Part shown: piece after piece, positions 1 through 6,688 of the stretch
Layout: every line of letters starts with the position of its first letter
How positions within the stretch are numbered: position 1 is the first letter of the stretch
NCBI GenBank assembly: GCA_003482405.1
Contig: DMZB01000083.1
Location: 1 to 18,198, forward strand
Source: Lactobacillus sp.
GTDB lineage: Bacteria > Bacillota > Bacilli > Lactobacillales > Lactobacillaceae
Reading direction: 5' to 3'
DNA: 18,198 nt
Position numbers and translations under genes: made by a program
Notes under the pieces: generated by a model
The model's input: the letters and a program-made list of their open reading frames with translations, nothing else
Told to the model about the DNA's origin: nothing
Databases searched by the model: none

Positions 1-1214
1 AACACAACCTCGCTGAGTTGGAAGATCAGTTTGATGAGTTCACAAACTTATCTCAACAAGGTGACCATGTTGCCGCCCAAAAAGTGCTTGATCGTTTGAC
101 AGAAGGCACCGATGATTTGGATCATTTAATCGATACGATTCCACCGCTTTACCGCGATTTGAAGAGTGGTTTCAATGATCAGTTGGCAGACATTGTGGAT
201 GGTTACCAGCAAATGACTGCTCAAAATTTTGTGTTTGGCAATGTTGATATTCCCGGCCAAGTGAACCGCATCAAAGGTGAGATTCAAACCGCCAATCAGC
301 ATTTGGCGGATCTAGATGTCGCAACTACAACAGCCGATAACCATAACATCGAAGTTCAAATCGACGACTTATATGCAGTTTTGGAAAAAGAGGTTAAGGC
401 TAAGCCAGAAGTTGACAGTCAAAATGAAGAACTAAGTGCTTTTCTGACACATGCCAAGCAGCAAAATCATGCCTTACAAGTCGAGTTGGATCGTTTGAGT
501 CAAAGTTACGTGTTAACTCATGGCGAACTAGATAACGCGCAGACGCTTGCTACCGAGATCAATCAGGCAGAGGAGTATTATCAGACGGATGCGAACGCGA
601 TTGCCACACACACGGACAGTTACTCTAATATTCAACAGCATCAACTCGATCAGTTACAGACCTTAACGCAAATTGAACAACAGCAACGGCAAATCAATGA
701 TGGAATTAAAGGGTTAGGCACTCAGGAACAGAAGGCCCGCCAGCGTTTCCAGTATTTTGACAACCAAATGCATACAATTAAACGGCAATTGGAGGGCTTA
801 AACCTACCCGGATTGCCTAAGGATTACTTGGATTACTTCTACGTTGTTAGCGATGAAGTGGAGAAACTAGGCAGTGCTCTTAGTAAAACTCAAATCAACA
901 TGGAAGACGTGACTAAACAACTTGTCATGATTCAAGCTGACTTAGCGACCCTGACCGAAAAGAGTAATGACGTGCGTGACAGTGCCGTATTAGCTGAACA
1001 GTTGTTACAATATGCGAACCGGTATCGTAATTCCGATGAACAGATGGCGGCTGCAAGTAATCGTGCACAGCAGTTGTTTGATCACGATTACAAGTATTCC
1101 GAATCACTTGAAACAATTGCAAACGCTCTGGAAAAGATTGAACCCGGTGCCTACAAACGCATTGAGAATAGTTATTACGGTGATCAACCCGAAACACCGA
1201 CCAGTCAACAGTAA
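1..1214 (+). CDS. ezrA: EzrA, septation ring formation regulator (C-terminal part, 5' end outside window)
   Basis: EzrA is a membrane-anchored, spectrin-like coiled-coil protein that restrains FtsZ ring assembly and helps place the divisome in Firmicutes. About 400 residues are visible, read in frame from base 3 with no stop before the TAA at 1212-1214. The N-terminal membrane anchor and first repeats of this roughly 570-residue family lie upstream of the window. What can be seen is a soluble, Gln/Asp/Glu-rich helical protein with heptad-like stretches throughout and no membrane segment, ending in a polar tail. A TTG at 18 happens to be in frame but has no ribosome binding site, so it is an internal codon. 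The call rests on this composition plus the neighbourhood: ezrA followed by a cysteine desulfurase and thiI is a common order in lactobacilli. A terminator follows directly. Confidence 0.88.
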   Translation, partial: HNLAELEDQFDEFTNLSQQGDHVAAQKVLDRLTEGTDDLDHLIDTIPPLYRDLKSGFNDQLADIVDGYQQMTAQNFVFGNVDIPGQVNRIKGEIQTANQHLADLDVATTTADNHNIEVQIDDLYAVLEKEVKAKPEVDSQNEELSAFLTHAKQQNHALQVELDRLSQSYVLTHGELDNAQTLATEINQAEEYYQTDANAIATHTDSYSNIQQHQLDQLQTLTQIEQQQRQINDGIKGLGTQEQKARQRFQYFDNQMHTIKRQLEGLNLPGLPKDYLDYFYVVSDEVEKLGSALSKTQINMEDVTKQLVMIQADLATLTEKSNDVRDSAVLAEQLLQYANRYRNSDEQMAAASNRAQQLFDHDYKYSESLETIANALEKIEPGAYKRIENSYYGDQPETPTSQQ

Positions 1215-1224
1215 CAAGGGATAT

Positions 1225-1268
1225 TGAGACTCATCATGCCGTGTCTTGCGGCAAGGTGAGTCTCATTT
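1225..1268 (+). terminator. Rho-independent terminator after ezrA
   Basis: A 9-bp perfect outer stem (1225-1233 with 1257-1265) continues through a T.G and a C-G pair, then after a mismatch a further 5-bp stem (1237-1241 with 1249-1253) closes a 7-nt loop. The downstream T-run is short (TTT), so termination may be moderate. It starts 10 bp after the ezrA stop. Confidence 0.75.
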
Positions 1269-1343
1269 AGTTATGACAGCTCACACACTTTCGGTGAGGA
1301 TGTTATTTGAATCGCTTGAAACTCGCATGAGGGCTTGCAAACG

Positions 1344-1352
1344 TGATATACT
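1344..1352 (+). promoter_or_regulatory. Putative extended -10 promoter for the desulfurase-thiI unit
   Basis: TGATATACT is a match to the extended -10 form TGnTATAAT. No good -35 hexamer sits 16-18 bp upstream, which extended -10 promoters can tolerate. Transcription would start near 1359, about 47 nt ahead of the desulfurase ATG and downstream of the ezrA terminator. The rest of the 1269-1343 spacer shows nothing I recognise. Confidence 0.5.
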
Positions 1353-1405
1353 GATTCAAGTTTTTAACTCGAGTCGAACCGAATTTTAAACGAGGAAGGG
1401 ACAAC

Positions 1406-2554
1406 ATGATTTACTTTGATAACAGTGCCACAACCAAAGTGGCACCATCTGTTTTAGACACGTATACAAAAGTGAGCCAAACGATTTGGGGCAACCCCTC
1501 GTCACTGCATAACTTTGGTGAGCGAGCGTACAACCTACTTGAACAATCGCGTCAACAAATTGCAGATTTGCTCGGTGTTAAGCTGAGTGAGATCCTGTTC
1601 ACTAGTGGTGGCACGGAGGGCGACAACTGGGTTGTAAAAGGCACAGCAATGGAAAAACGCGCGTTTGGCCGTCACATTATTACATCATCAGTTGAACATC
1701 CAGCGGTGCACAATTCTATGGAACAGTTAGCACAACTGGGCTACGACATCACGTATTTGCCAGTGGACAAAGAGGGTCGCGTGAGTGCTGCTGACGTCAA
1801 GGCCGCCATTCGTCCGGATACCATTCTGGTGTCTGTGATGGCCGTTAATAACGAGATTGGTAGTATTCAGCCGTTGCAAGAAATCGCGGATGTTTTACGT
1901 GATTTTCCAACGATTCACTACCATATTGACGCGGTTCAAGGAATCGGCAAGGGTATTCCTGAGTTGATTTTCAACGACCGGGTGGATTTTATTACCTTCT
2001 CAGGCCATAAATTTCATGCACCACGCGGAATCGGTTTTATTTATGCTCGGTCCGGCAAACGTCTGGCACCTTTAATGGCTGGCGGTGGTCAGGAACGCAA
2101 TCTGCGTAGTGGTACGGAAAACCTACCGGCAATTGCAGGCATGGCACGGGCACTGCGTTTATTACTGACAAATGAACAGACCAATGTGGCTAATGAACGT
2201 GCTGTGCGTGGACGAATCTTAAACCACATTAAGGGTTTCCCCAAAGTGACGCTCTTTTCACAAGACAACGCTCATTTCGCACCACACATTTTGTGCTTTG
2301 CCATTGAGGGTGTTCGTGGCGAAACCATTGTGCATGCCTTCGAAGATCATGATATTTATATTTCGACAACCAGCGCATGTTCTTCTAAGAAACACTTGGC
2401 GTCTAGTACGTTGAAGGCCATGCATGTGCCTGATCAAACGTCAACGAGCGCTGTGCGGGTTAGTTTGGATGAAAACAATACCTTGGCGGAAGCCGACACG
2501 TTCAATCAAGTATTCGATGAACTCTATGAACAATTCAAGAAAATCAACAGTTAA
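1406..2554 (+). CDS. nifZ: Cysteine desulfurase (NifS/IscS family) paired with ThiI
   Basis: A PLP-dependent enzyme (382 aa, normal family length) that converts L-cysteine to L-alanine and carries the sulfur as an enzyme persulfide. The PLP-binding lysine is K202 in the motif SGHKFHAPRGIG, the cofactor-stacking histidine is H98 in SVEHPAV, and the mobile catalytic cysteine is C325 in STTSACSSKKH. The start ATG at 1406 is preceded by GAGGAAGGG at 1392-1400. The gene is followed after 26 bp by thiI with no terminator, so the two are almost certainly co-transcribed. In Bacillus subtilis the equivalent enzyme (NifZ) hands its persulfide to ThiI for tRNA 4-thiouridine, and the same partnership is inferred here. 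Use as a general sulfur donor (IscS-like) is the alternative. The enzyme class is certain from the residues; the symbol rests on the pairing with thiI. Confidence 0.93.
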   Translation: MIYFDNSATTKVAPSVLDTYTKVSQTIWGNPSSLHNFGERAYNLLEQSRQQIADLLGVKLSEILFTSGGTEGDNWVVKGTAMEKRAFGRHIITSSVEHPAVHNSMEQLAQLGYDITYLPVDKEGRVSAADVKAAIRPDTILVSVMAVNNEIGSIQPLQEIADVLRDFPTIHYHIDAVQGIGKGIPELIFNDRVDFITFSGHKFHAPRGIGFIYARSGKRLAPLMAGGGQERNLRSGTENLPAIAGMARALRLLLTNEQTNVANERAVRGRILNHIKGFPKVTLFSQDNAHFAPHILCFAIEGVRGETIVHAFEDHDIYISTTSACSSKKHLASSTLKAMHVPDQTSTSAVRVSLDENNTLAEADTFNQVFDELYEQFKKINS

Positions 2555-2580
2555 TATCACGACAAAAGGGAGGCTAGTTA

Positions 2581-3798
2581 ATGAACTACGATGAAATCAT
2601 GGTTCGCTATGGTGAACTGTCAACAAAAGGCAAAAATCGAAAATCGTTTATCGACCGACTGGGCAATAACGTTCGTGGCGTTTTGCATGATTTACCTGAA
2701 ATCAAAGTGCACCCAGACCATGACCGCATGCACCTTACGCTGAATGGCGCGGATTCACAATTAGCGATGCAGCGGCTAAGCAACGTTTTTGGGATTGAAA
2801 ATTATTCGCCATCCGTAAAGGTTGACCTCGATCAGGATTTAGTCGATCAAAAAGCGATTGAGTTAGTCAAAGAACAGTACAAGCCGGGAATGACTTTTAA
2901 AATTGACACTCGGCGGTCAAACCATCGTTTTGAATTGGACACTTATGAAATGAATGATCATCTTGGTGGTGTCATTTTAAATGCGTTTGACGACATTCAC
3001 GTTCAAATGAAGCAGCCAGATCTTACATTGCGTATTGAGGTGCGTAATAACGGGATTTTCTTATCGAGCGAAACGTTCGCTGGTGCGATGGGAATGCCTG
3101 TTGGCACAGCTGGCAAAGGGATGATGATGCTCTCAGGGGGAATCGATTCGCCCGTGGCCGCGTACTTAGCCATGAAACGTGGTGTTCAAGTCGAGATGGT
3201 GCACTTCTTTAGTCCGCCATACACGAGTCAACAAGCACTGGATAAGGCGATGGAATTAACTTCGAAATTGACCGCTTACACAGGTAAGATTCGGTTTATT
3301 CAGGTGCCATTTACAAAAATCCAAGAAGAAATCAAGGAAAAAGTGCCCGAAGGTTATCTCATGACGGTTCAACGGCGCATGATGTTGCGGTTAACCACTG
3401 CGTTAGCCGAAAAGCGCCATGGGCTCGGCATCTTTAATGGCGAATCACTGGGCCAAGTGGCTTCACAGACGATGGAAAGTATGTTGGCAATCAATGATGT
3501 GACCACAATGCCGATTTTACGGCCGGTCGTTTCAATGGATAAGAATGAAATTATTGACGTGGCCAAGAAGATCGATACATTTGATTTATCCGTACTGCCT
3601 TTTGAGGACTGTTGTACAATTTTTGCACCACCGGCCCCAAAGACCAAGCCCAATCTGGACAGAACCCGTGAGTTCGAACAGCGAATCGATGTTGATGGGT
3701 TAATTGAGGAAGCTTTGGCTGGGGTCAAAATGACAGAAATTCATCCTGGGGACACATTCTTGAATCAACAGGAAGAAGTCTTTGCTGAATTGCTGTAA
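2581..3798 (+). CDS. thiI: tRNA uracil 4-sulfurtransferase ThiI
   Basis: ThiI adenylates uridine 8 of tRNA and replaces its oxygen with sulfur, giving 4-thiouridine, a near-UV sensor and tRNA quality mark. The 405-residue protein has an N-terminal ferredoxin-like plus THUMP region (about residues 1-165) that grips the tRNA acceptor end, then a PP-loop ATP pyrophosphatase domain with SGGIDS at 185-190. The catalytic cysteine falls in FEDCC (C344/C345), matching Cys344 of the E. coli enzyme. There is no C-terminal rhodanese domain, unlike E. coli ThiI (about 480 aa), which is usual for Firmicutes, where the partner desulfurase delivers sulfur directly. A GGGAGG box at 2569-2574 precedes the ATG. 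It is the second gene of the unit starting at 1406. A role in thiazole (thiamine) synthesis is less likely without the rhodanese domain. Confidence 0.96.
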   Translation: MNYDEIMVRYGELSTKGKNRKSFIDRLGNNVRGVLHDLPEIKVHPDHDRMHLTLNGADSQLAMQRLSNVFGIENYSPSVKVDLDQDLVDQKAIELVKEQYKPGMTFKIDTRRSNHRFELDTYEMNDHLGGVILNAFDDIHVQMKQPDLTLRIEVRNNGIFLSSETFAGAMGMPVGTAGKGMMMLSGGIDSPVAAYLAMKRGVQVEMVHFFSPPYTSQQALDKAMELTSKLTAYTGKIRFIQVPFTKIQEEIKEKVPEGYLMTVQRRMMLRLTTALAEKRHGLGIFNGESLGQVASQTMESMLAINDVTTMPILRPVVSMDKNEIIDVAKKIDTFDLSVLPFEDCCTIFAPPAPKTKPNLDRTREFEQRIDVDGLIEEALAGVKMTEIHPGDTFLNQQEEVFAELL

Positions 3799-3829
3799 AC
3801 GATTATTTTTTGAAAAGTAGGGATCATGC

Positions 3830-4807
3830 ATGATTACGATCAGAGACATTGCAAATCAAGCGGGTGTGTCGGTATCGACGGCTTCACGTGCGTTGAATGA
3901 CAATCCACGGATTTCCGCAGCAACACGGCGACGCATTCAGTCGTTGGCCGCGCGGTTAGGGTACGTACCCAATTACAACGCGAAGAGTTTAACCCGTGGT
4001 GAGGCAAACGTGGTCGGGGTCGTGTTTCCGCCCAGCCAAAGTAGTACACAGGCTAACCCGTTCTTCATTGACGCAATGCGCGGTATTAACCACGTCTTGA
4101 CGCAGCGACAGTATGTGCTGTCAGTTGCCATTGGTGAGACCTCTGACGATGTGTTAGCCAACGTATCTGCCATGGTCGATCAAGCAAAGGTTAAACGTTT
4201 TGTTCTGTTGTATGCACATGAAGATGATCCCGTTGCAGATTATTTGCGATTGGCAGGGCTCCGTTTTGTCATTGTTGGACAACCCAGTGCGACTCACGAT
4301 GACGATTACGTGGATAATGATAACGTGGCCGCTGGAGAAGCTGGTGCCGCTTACTTAATCGATCGCTTGCATGCTAACCGACCAGTGTTTGTGAGTTCTG
4401 CCGTTGACTGGCCTTACGAGCAAAATCGCCGTCAGGGCTTCAAACAGATTGCCAGTAAGCGTGGCGTGACAACGGTACAGGTCCAACTACCGCGTGAGGA
4501 TGCACCAGTGTCTGCGATAACGACGTGGATTCAGGATCACCCCAATGTAGATGGCATATTAGCGACCGACGACCTAATTGGATTGTCATTTTATCAACGT
4601 TGGCAGCATGTTTATCCGGATGTTCAGATACCATTAGTCAGCTACAATAGATCATTGCCACTGACATTGCCAAACGTTAATTTTCATTCTATTGACTTGT
4701 ATCCGGAACGATTAGGTGCTGCTGCGGCGGAGTTGGTCTTCAGAAAGCATTCAACTGAGTTAGGCCATGAAAACCGAATTATCCTGCCGTTTGAACGACT
4801 GGATTAG
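3830..4807 (+). CDS. LacI-family transcriptional regulator, probable MalR-type repressor of the sugar module
   Basis: The 325-residue protein has the standard LacI layout. Residues 2-47 form the helix-turn-helix (TIRDIANQAGVSVSTASRAL), residues about 48-58 (PNYNAKSL) form the hinge helix that opens the operator minor groove, and the rest is a periplasmic-binding-protein-like effector and dimerisation domain. It lies 31 bp after thiI with no terminator between them, has its own Shine-Dalgarno (GTAGGGA, 3818-3824), and ends in a strong terminator. Its likely target is the divergence-free promoter region at 5006-5043, which holds two LacI/CcpA-type palindromes ahead of the transporter gene. The inducer is probably maltose or another alpha-glucoside, inferred only from the neighbours. 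I see no operator in front of the regulator itself, so autoregulation is not evident. Confidence 0.85.
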   Translation: MITIRDIANQAGVSVSTASRALNDNPRISAATRRRIQSLAARLGYVPNYNAKSLTRGEANVVGVVFPPSQSSTQANPFFIDAMRGINHVLTQRQYVLSVAIGETSDDVLANVSAMVDQAKVKRFVLLYAHEDDPVADYLRLAGLRFVIVGQPSATHDDDYVDNDNVAAGEAGAAYLIDRLHANRPVFVSSAVDWPYEQNRRQGFKQIASKRGVTTVQVQLPREDAPVSAITTWIQDHPNVDGILATDDLIGLSFYQRWQHVYPDVQIPLVSYNRSLPLTLPNVNFHSIDLYPERLGAAAAELVFRKHSTELGHENRIILPFERLD

Positions 4808-4880
4808 TTGTAAAAATGGCTTAAATTTTTTTAAATCTTAACCTACTGTATTAGCGTAAATTTGCTGTTACAGCTAAAAG

Positions 4881-4914
4881 CGTGATTCCTGAACACGAGG
4901 GATCACGTTTTTTT
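4881..4914 (+). terminator. Rho-independent terminator after the LacI-family gene
   Basis: Stem 4881-4890 with 4898-4907 (10 bp including one T.G pair), 7-nt loop, then a run of seven T. A-rich bases before the stem could pair with the T-run. It separates the regulator transcript from the transporter operon. Confidence 0.9.
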
Positions 4915-5005
4915 ATTTGGATTTTTTTTGCTGCATTTACCGAGACGATGGTGGTTGATCACGGTGTTTAACATACAAAAGCTAAAATGGGTCAAAAAAA
5001 GTTTG

Positions 5006-5019
5006 TGCAAACGGTTGCA
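5006..5019 (+). promoter_or_regulatory. LacI-type operator, upstream copy
   Basis: TGCAAACGGTTGCA is a 14-bp palindrome with a central CG and one mismatched pair, the form bound by LacI-family regulators of the MalR type. It overlaps the -35 hexamer at 5015-5020, so a bound protein would block RNA polymerase. Probable ligand: the LacI-family protein encoded at 3830-4807; it also matches the cre consensus with one mismatch. Confidence 0.75.
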
Positions 5020-5043
5020 TTTTACTGAAAGCGGTTGCATAAT
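5015..5043 (+). promoter_or_regulatory. Promoter of the MFS transporter gene
   Basis: TTGCAT at 5015-5020 and CATAAT at 5038-5043 are separated by exactly 17 bp. The start of transcription would be near 5050, giving a leader of about 70 nt. Both palindromic sites at 5006-5019 and 5026-5039 overlap this promoter. Confidence 0.75.
5026..5039 (+). promoter_or_regulatory. Catabolite-responsive element (cre), downstream copy
   Basis: TGAAAGCGGTTGCA fits the CcpA cre consensus TGWAARCGNWNNCW at every fixed position. It lies in the promoter spacer and touches the -10, a position where CcpA represses when glucose is present. It shares CGGTTGCAT with the operator 20 bp upstream, so the local LacI-family protein might also bind it. 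Confidence 0.75.
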
Positions 5044-5121
5044 GAATATCGATTAATCAATCGTTGTTTGTTAACAACGGATTTGCAATTATTGTTTTGG
5101 GTTAGAAACGGAGGAAGCAAC

Positions 5122-6486
5122 ATGGATGATAACAAGTCATCACAGAACGTCGACAAAGTGCAAAAGCATAAATTGCCGACATTACCTGCGAGTGTTATTT
5201 GGATGATTAGTTTTGGGTTCTTAGGTGTCCAAATGGCCTTCTCGCTGCAAAGCTCGAACATGGGCCGGATTTTCCAAACGATTGGGGCCGATCCAACTAA
5301 ATTGGGGGCGTTCTTCATTTTGCCACCATTGGCAGGATTAGTCGTTCAGCCGCTTGTAGGTTATTACTCAGATCGCACCTGGATGCCAAAATTAGGTCGG
5401 CGGATTCCATACCTGTTGATTGGTGCGGTCGTCGCCGTTGTCGTTATGATACTGTTGCCAAACGCCGGTAGTTTTGGTTTTGGTTACGCATCACTAACTG
5501 CTTTGTGGTTTGGCGCCATCACCATTTTGTTCATGGATTTATCCAGTAATGTGGCCATGCAACCATTCAAGATGATGGTTGGGGATATGGTGAATGATGA
5601 TCAAAAAGGCTTTGCCTACGGGGTTCAAAGCTTCTTATCAAACACCGGTGCCGTTTTAGCTTCAGTTTTCCCATTTTTACTTACTGCACTCGGTGTGGCC
5701 AACACAGCTAAAAAGGGTGTTGTCCCACAGTCAGTTGTTATTTCGTTTTATGTCGGCGCTGTTATATTAATTATTTGTAGCTTGTTCACGGTTTTCCGTG
5801 TTAAAGAATATGATCCAGCAACATATGCGCTTTATCATAATATTGATGAGAATGCTAACAAGAAGAGCGAAAACATGTTCAAACTGTTGGCTCACGCACC
5901 CAAGGTATTCTGGACGGTCACAGTTGTTCAATTCTTCTGCTGGATGGGATTCCAGTACTTATGGACATACGGAACCGGTGCGATCTCCAAGAATGTTTGG
6001 CAGGCGGTTAATCCAGCAAGTGCCGGCTATCAGGCTGCCGGTAACTGGTTTGGTCTGATGTCAGCGGTGCAATCATTAGCTGCCGTTGTTTGGTCACTTG
6101 TTATCGCTCGGGTACCAAACAACTTGCACAAGCAAGCGTACTCCTTAGGGCTTACACTTGGCGCAGTCGGTTTTGGTTCTGTTTTCTTCATTCACAACCG
6201 TTATCTTTTGATTATTTCATTTATTTTAATTGGTATTGCTTGGGCTTCAATGATGGCTTTCCCATTCACAATCTTAACGAACGCTTTGTCTGGGGCCAAC
6301 ATGGGGACTTACTTAGGTCTGTTCAACGGATCCATTTGTCTGCCACAAATTGTTGCCAGTTTATTGAGTTTTGGACTGTTCCCATTATTGGGTTCCTCGA
6401 TGCCTGTTATGATTTTATTGTCAGGTATTCTACTACTGATCGGTGCGTTCTCCGTCGGCATTGTGCATGAAACGTATGCAGAATAA
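5122..6486 (+). CDS. MFS sugar transporter, probable maltose/disaccharide:H+ symporter (SLC45/GPH-like)
   Basis: A 454-residue polytopic membrane protein with about 12 hydrophobic segments, the first beginning near residue 23 after a short charged cytoplasmic tail. The loop between segments 2 and 3 carries an MFS signature (GYYSDRTW...LGRR, residues 80-94), in the variant seen in SLC45/GPH-type sucrose and maltose carriers. The start is the ATG at 5122 because GGAGG lies at 5110-5114; an in-frame ATG at 5035 overlaps the operators and promoter and is not used. The position between a LacI-family regulator and maltose phosphorylase points to proton-coupled maltose (or similar alpha-glucoside) uptake, which would leave the sugar unphosphorylated as the phosphorylase needs. 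The exact sugar cannot be read from the sequence. Confidence 0.87.
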   Translation: MDDNKSSQNVDKVQKHKLPTLPASVIWMISFGFLGVQMAFSLQSSNMGRIFQTIGADPTKLGAFFILPPLAGLVVQPLVGYYSDRTWMPKLGRRIPYLLIGAVVAVVVMILLPNAGSFGFGYASLTALWFGAITILFMDLSSNVAMQPFKMMVGDMVNDDQKGFAYGVQSFLSNTGAVLASVFPFLLTALGVANTAKKGVVPQSVVISFYVGAVILIICSLFTVFRVKEYDPATYALYHNIDENANKKSENMFKLLAHAPKVFWTVTVVQFFCWMGFQYLWTYGTGAISKNVWQAVNPASAGYQAAGNWFGLMSAVQSLAAVVWSLVIARVPNNLHKQAYSLGLTLGAVGFGSVFFIHNRYLLIISFILIGIAWASMMAFPFTILTNALSGANMGTYLGLFNGSICLPQIVASLLSFGLFPLLGSSMPVMILLSGILLLIGAFSVGIVHETYAE

Positions 6487-6688
6487 AAGAGTGATGCCGA
6501 AGCCCTGGGAGAAGTCGAGCAATAACGTGAAGGTGACAGCGTGCAAGCGGTCTTTGCTTGTGGGATGACAGCTTCGGGTTATGCACAGGCTTCTGGGCGA
6601 CAGGTGCACGTTTAAGCAGAGTGTTGCCCAACTTCGGTTTGAAGCCGAGCCAACTCATACTTTATTTTAAGAAGGGACGAAACTAAAA
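6487..6688 (+). other. Hairpin-rich 202-bp spacer between transporter and maltose phosphorylase genes
   Basis: The spacer lacks an obvious promoter, terminator T-run or ORF, but is dense in complementary segments. Seen helices are 6497-6503 with 6571-6577 (7 bp), 6544-6548 with 6556-6560 (5 bp, 7-nt loop), 6594-6601 with 6623-6630 (8 bp with one G.U) and 6633-6637 with 6645-6649 (5 bp, 7-nt loop). The four are compatible in one fold. It may be a processing or stabilising RNA element within a transporter-mapA transcript. It matches no RNA family I recognise. The Shine-Dalgarno of mapA follows the last helix and stays unpaired. Confidence 0.5.

Noticed and set aside
5035..5121. In-frame upstream ATG at 5035 that would lengthen the MFS transporter by 29 residues
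   Set aside because: It lies inside the cre and upstream of the -10, has no ribosome binding site, and ATG 5122 has GGAGG at 5110-5114.
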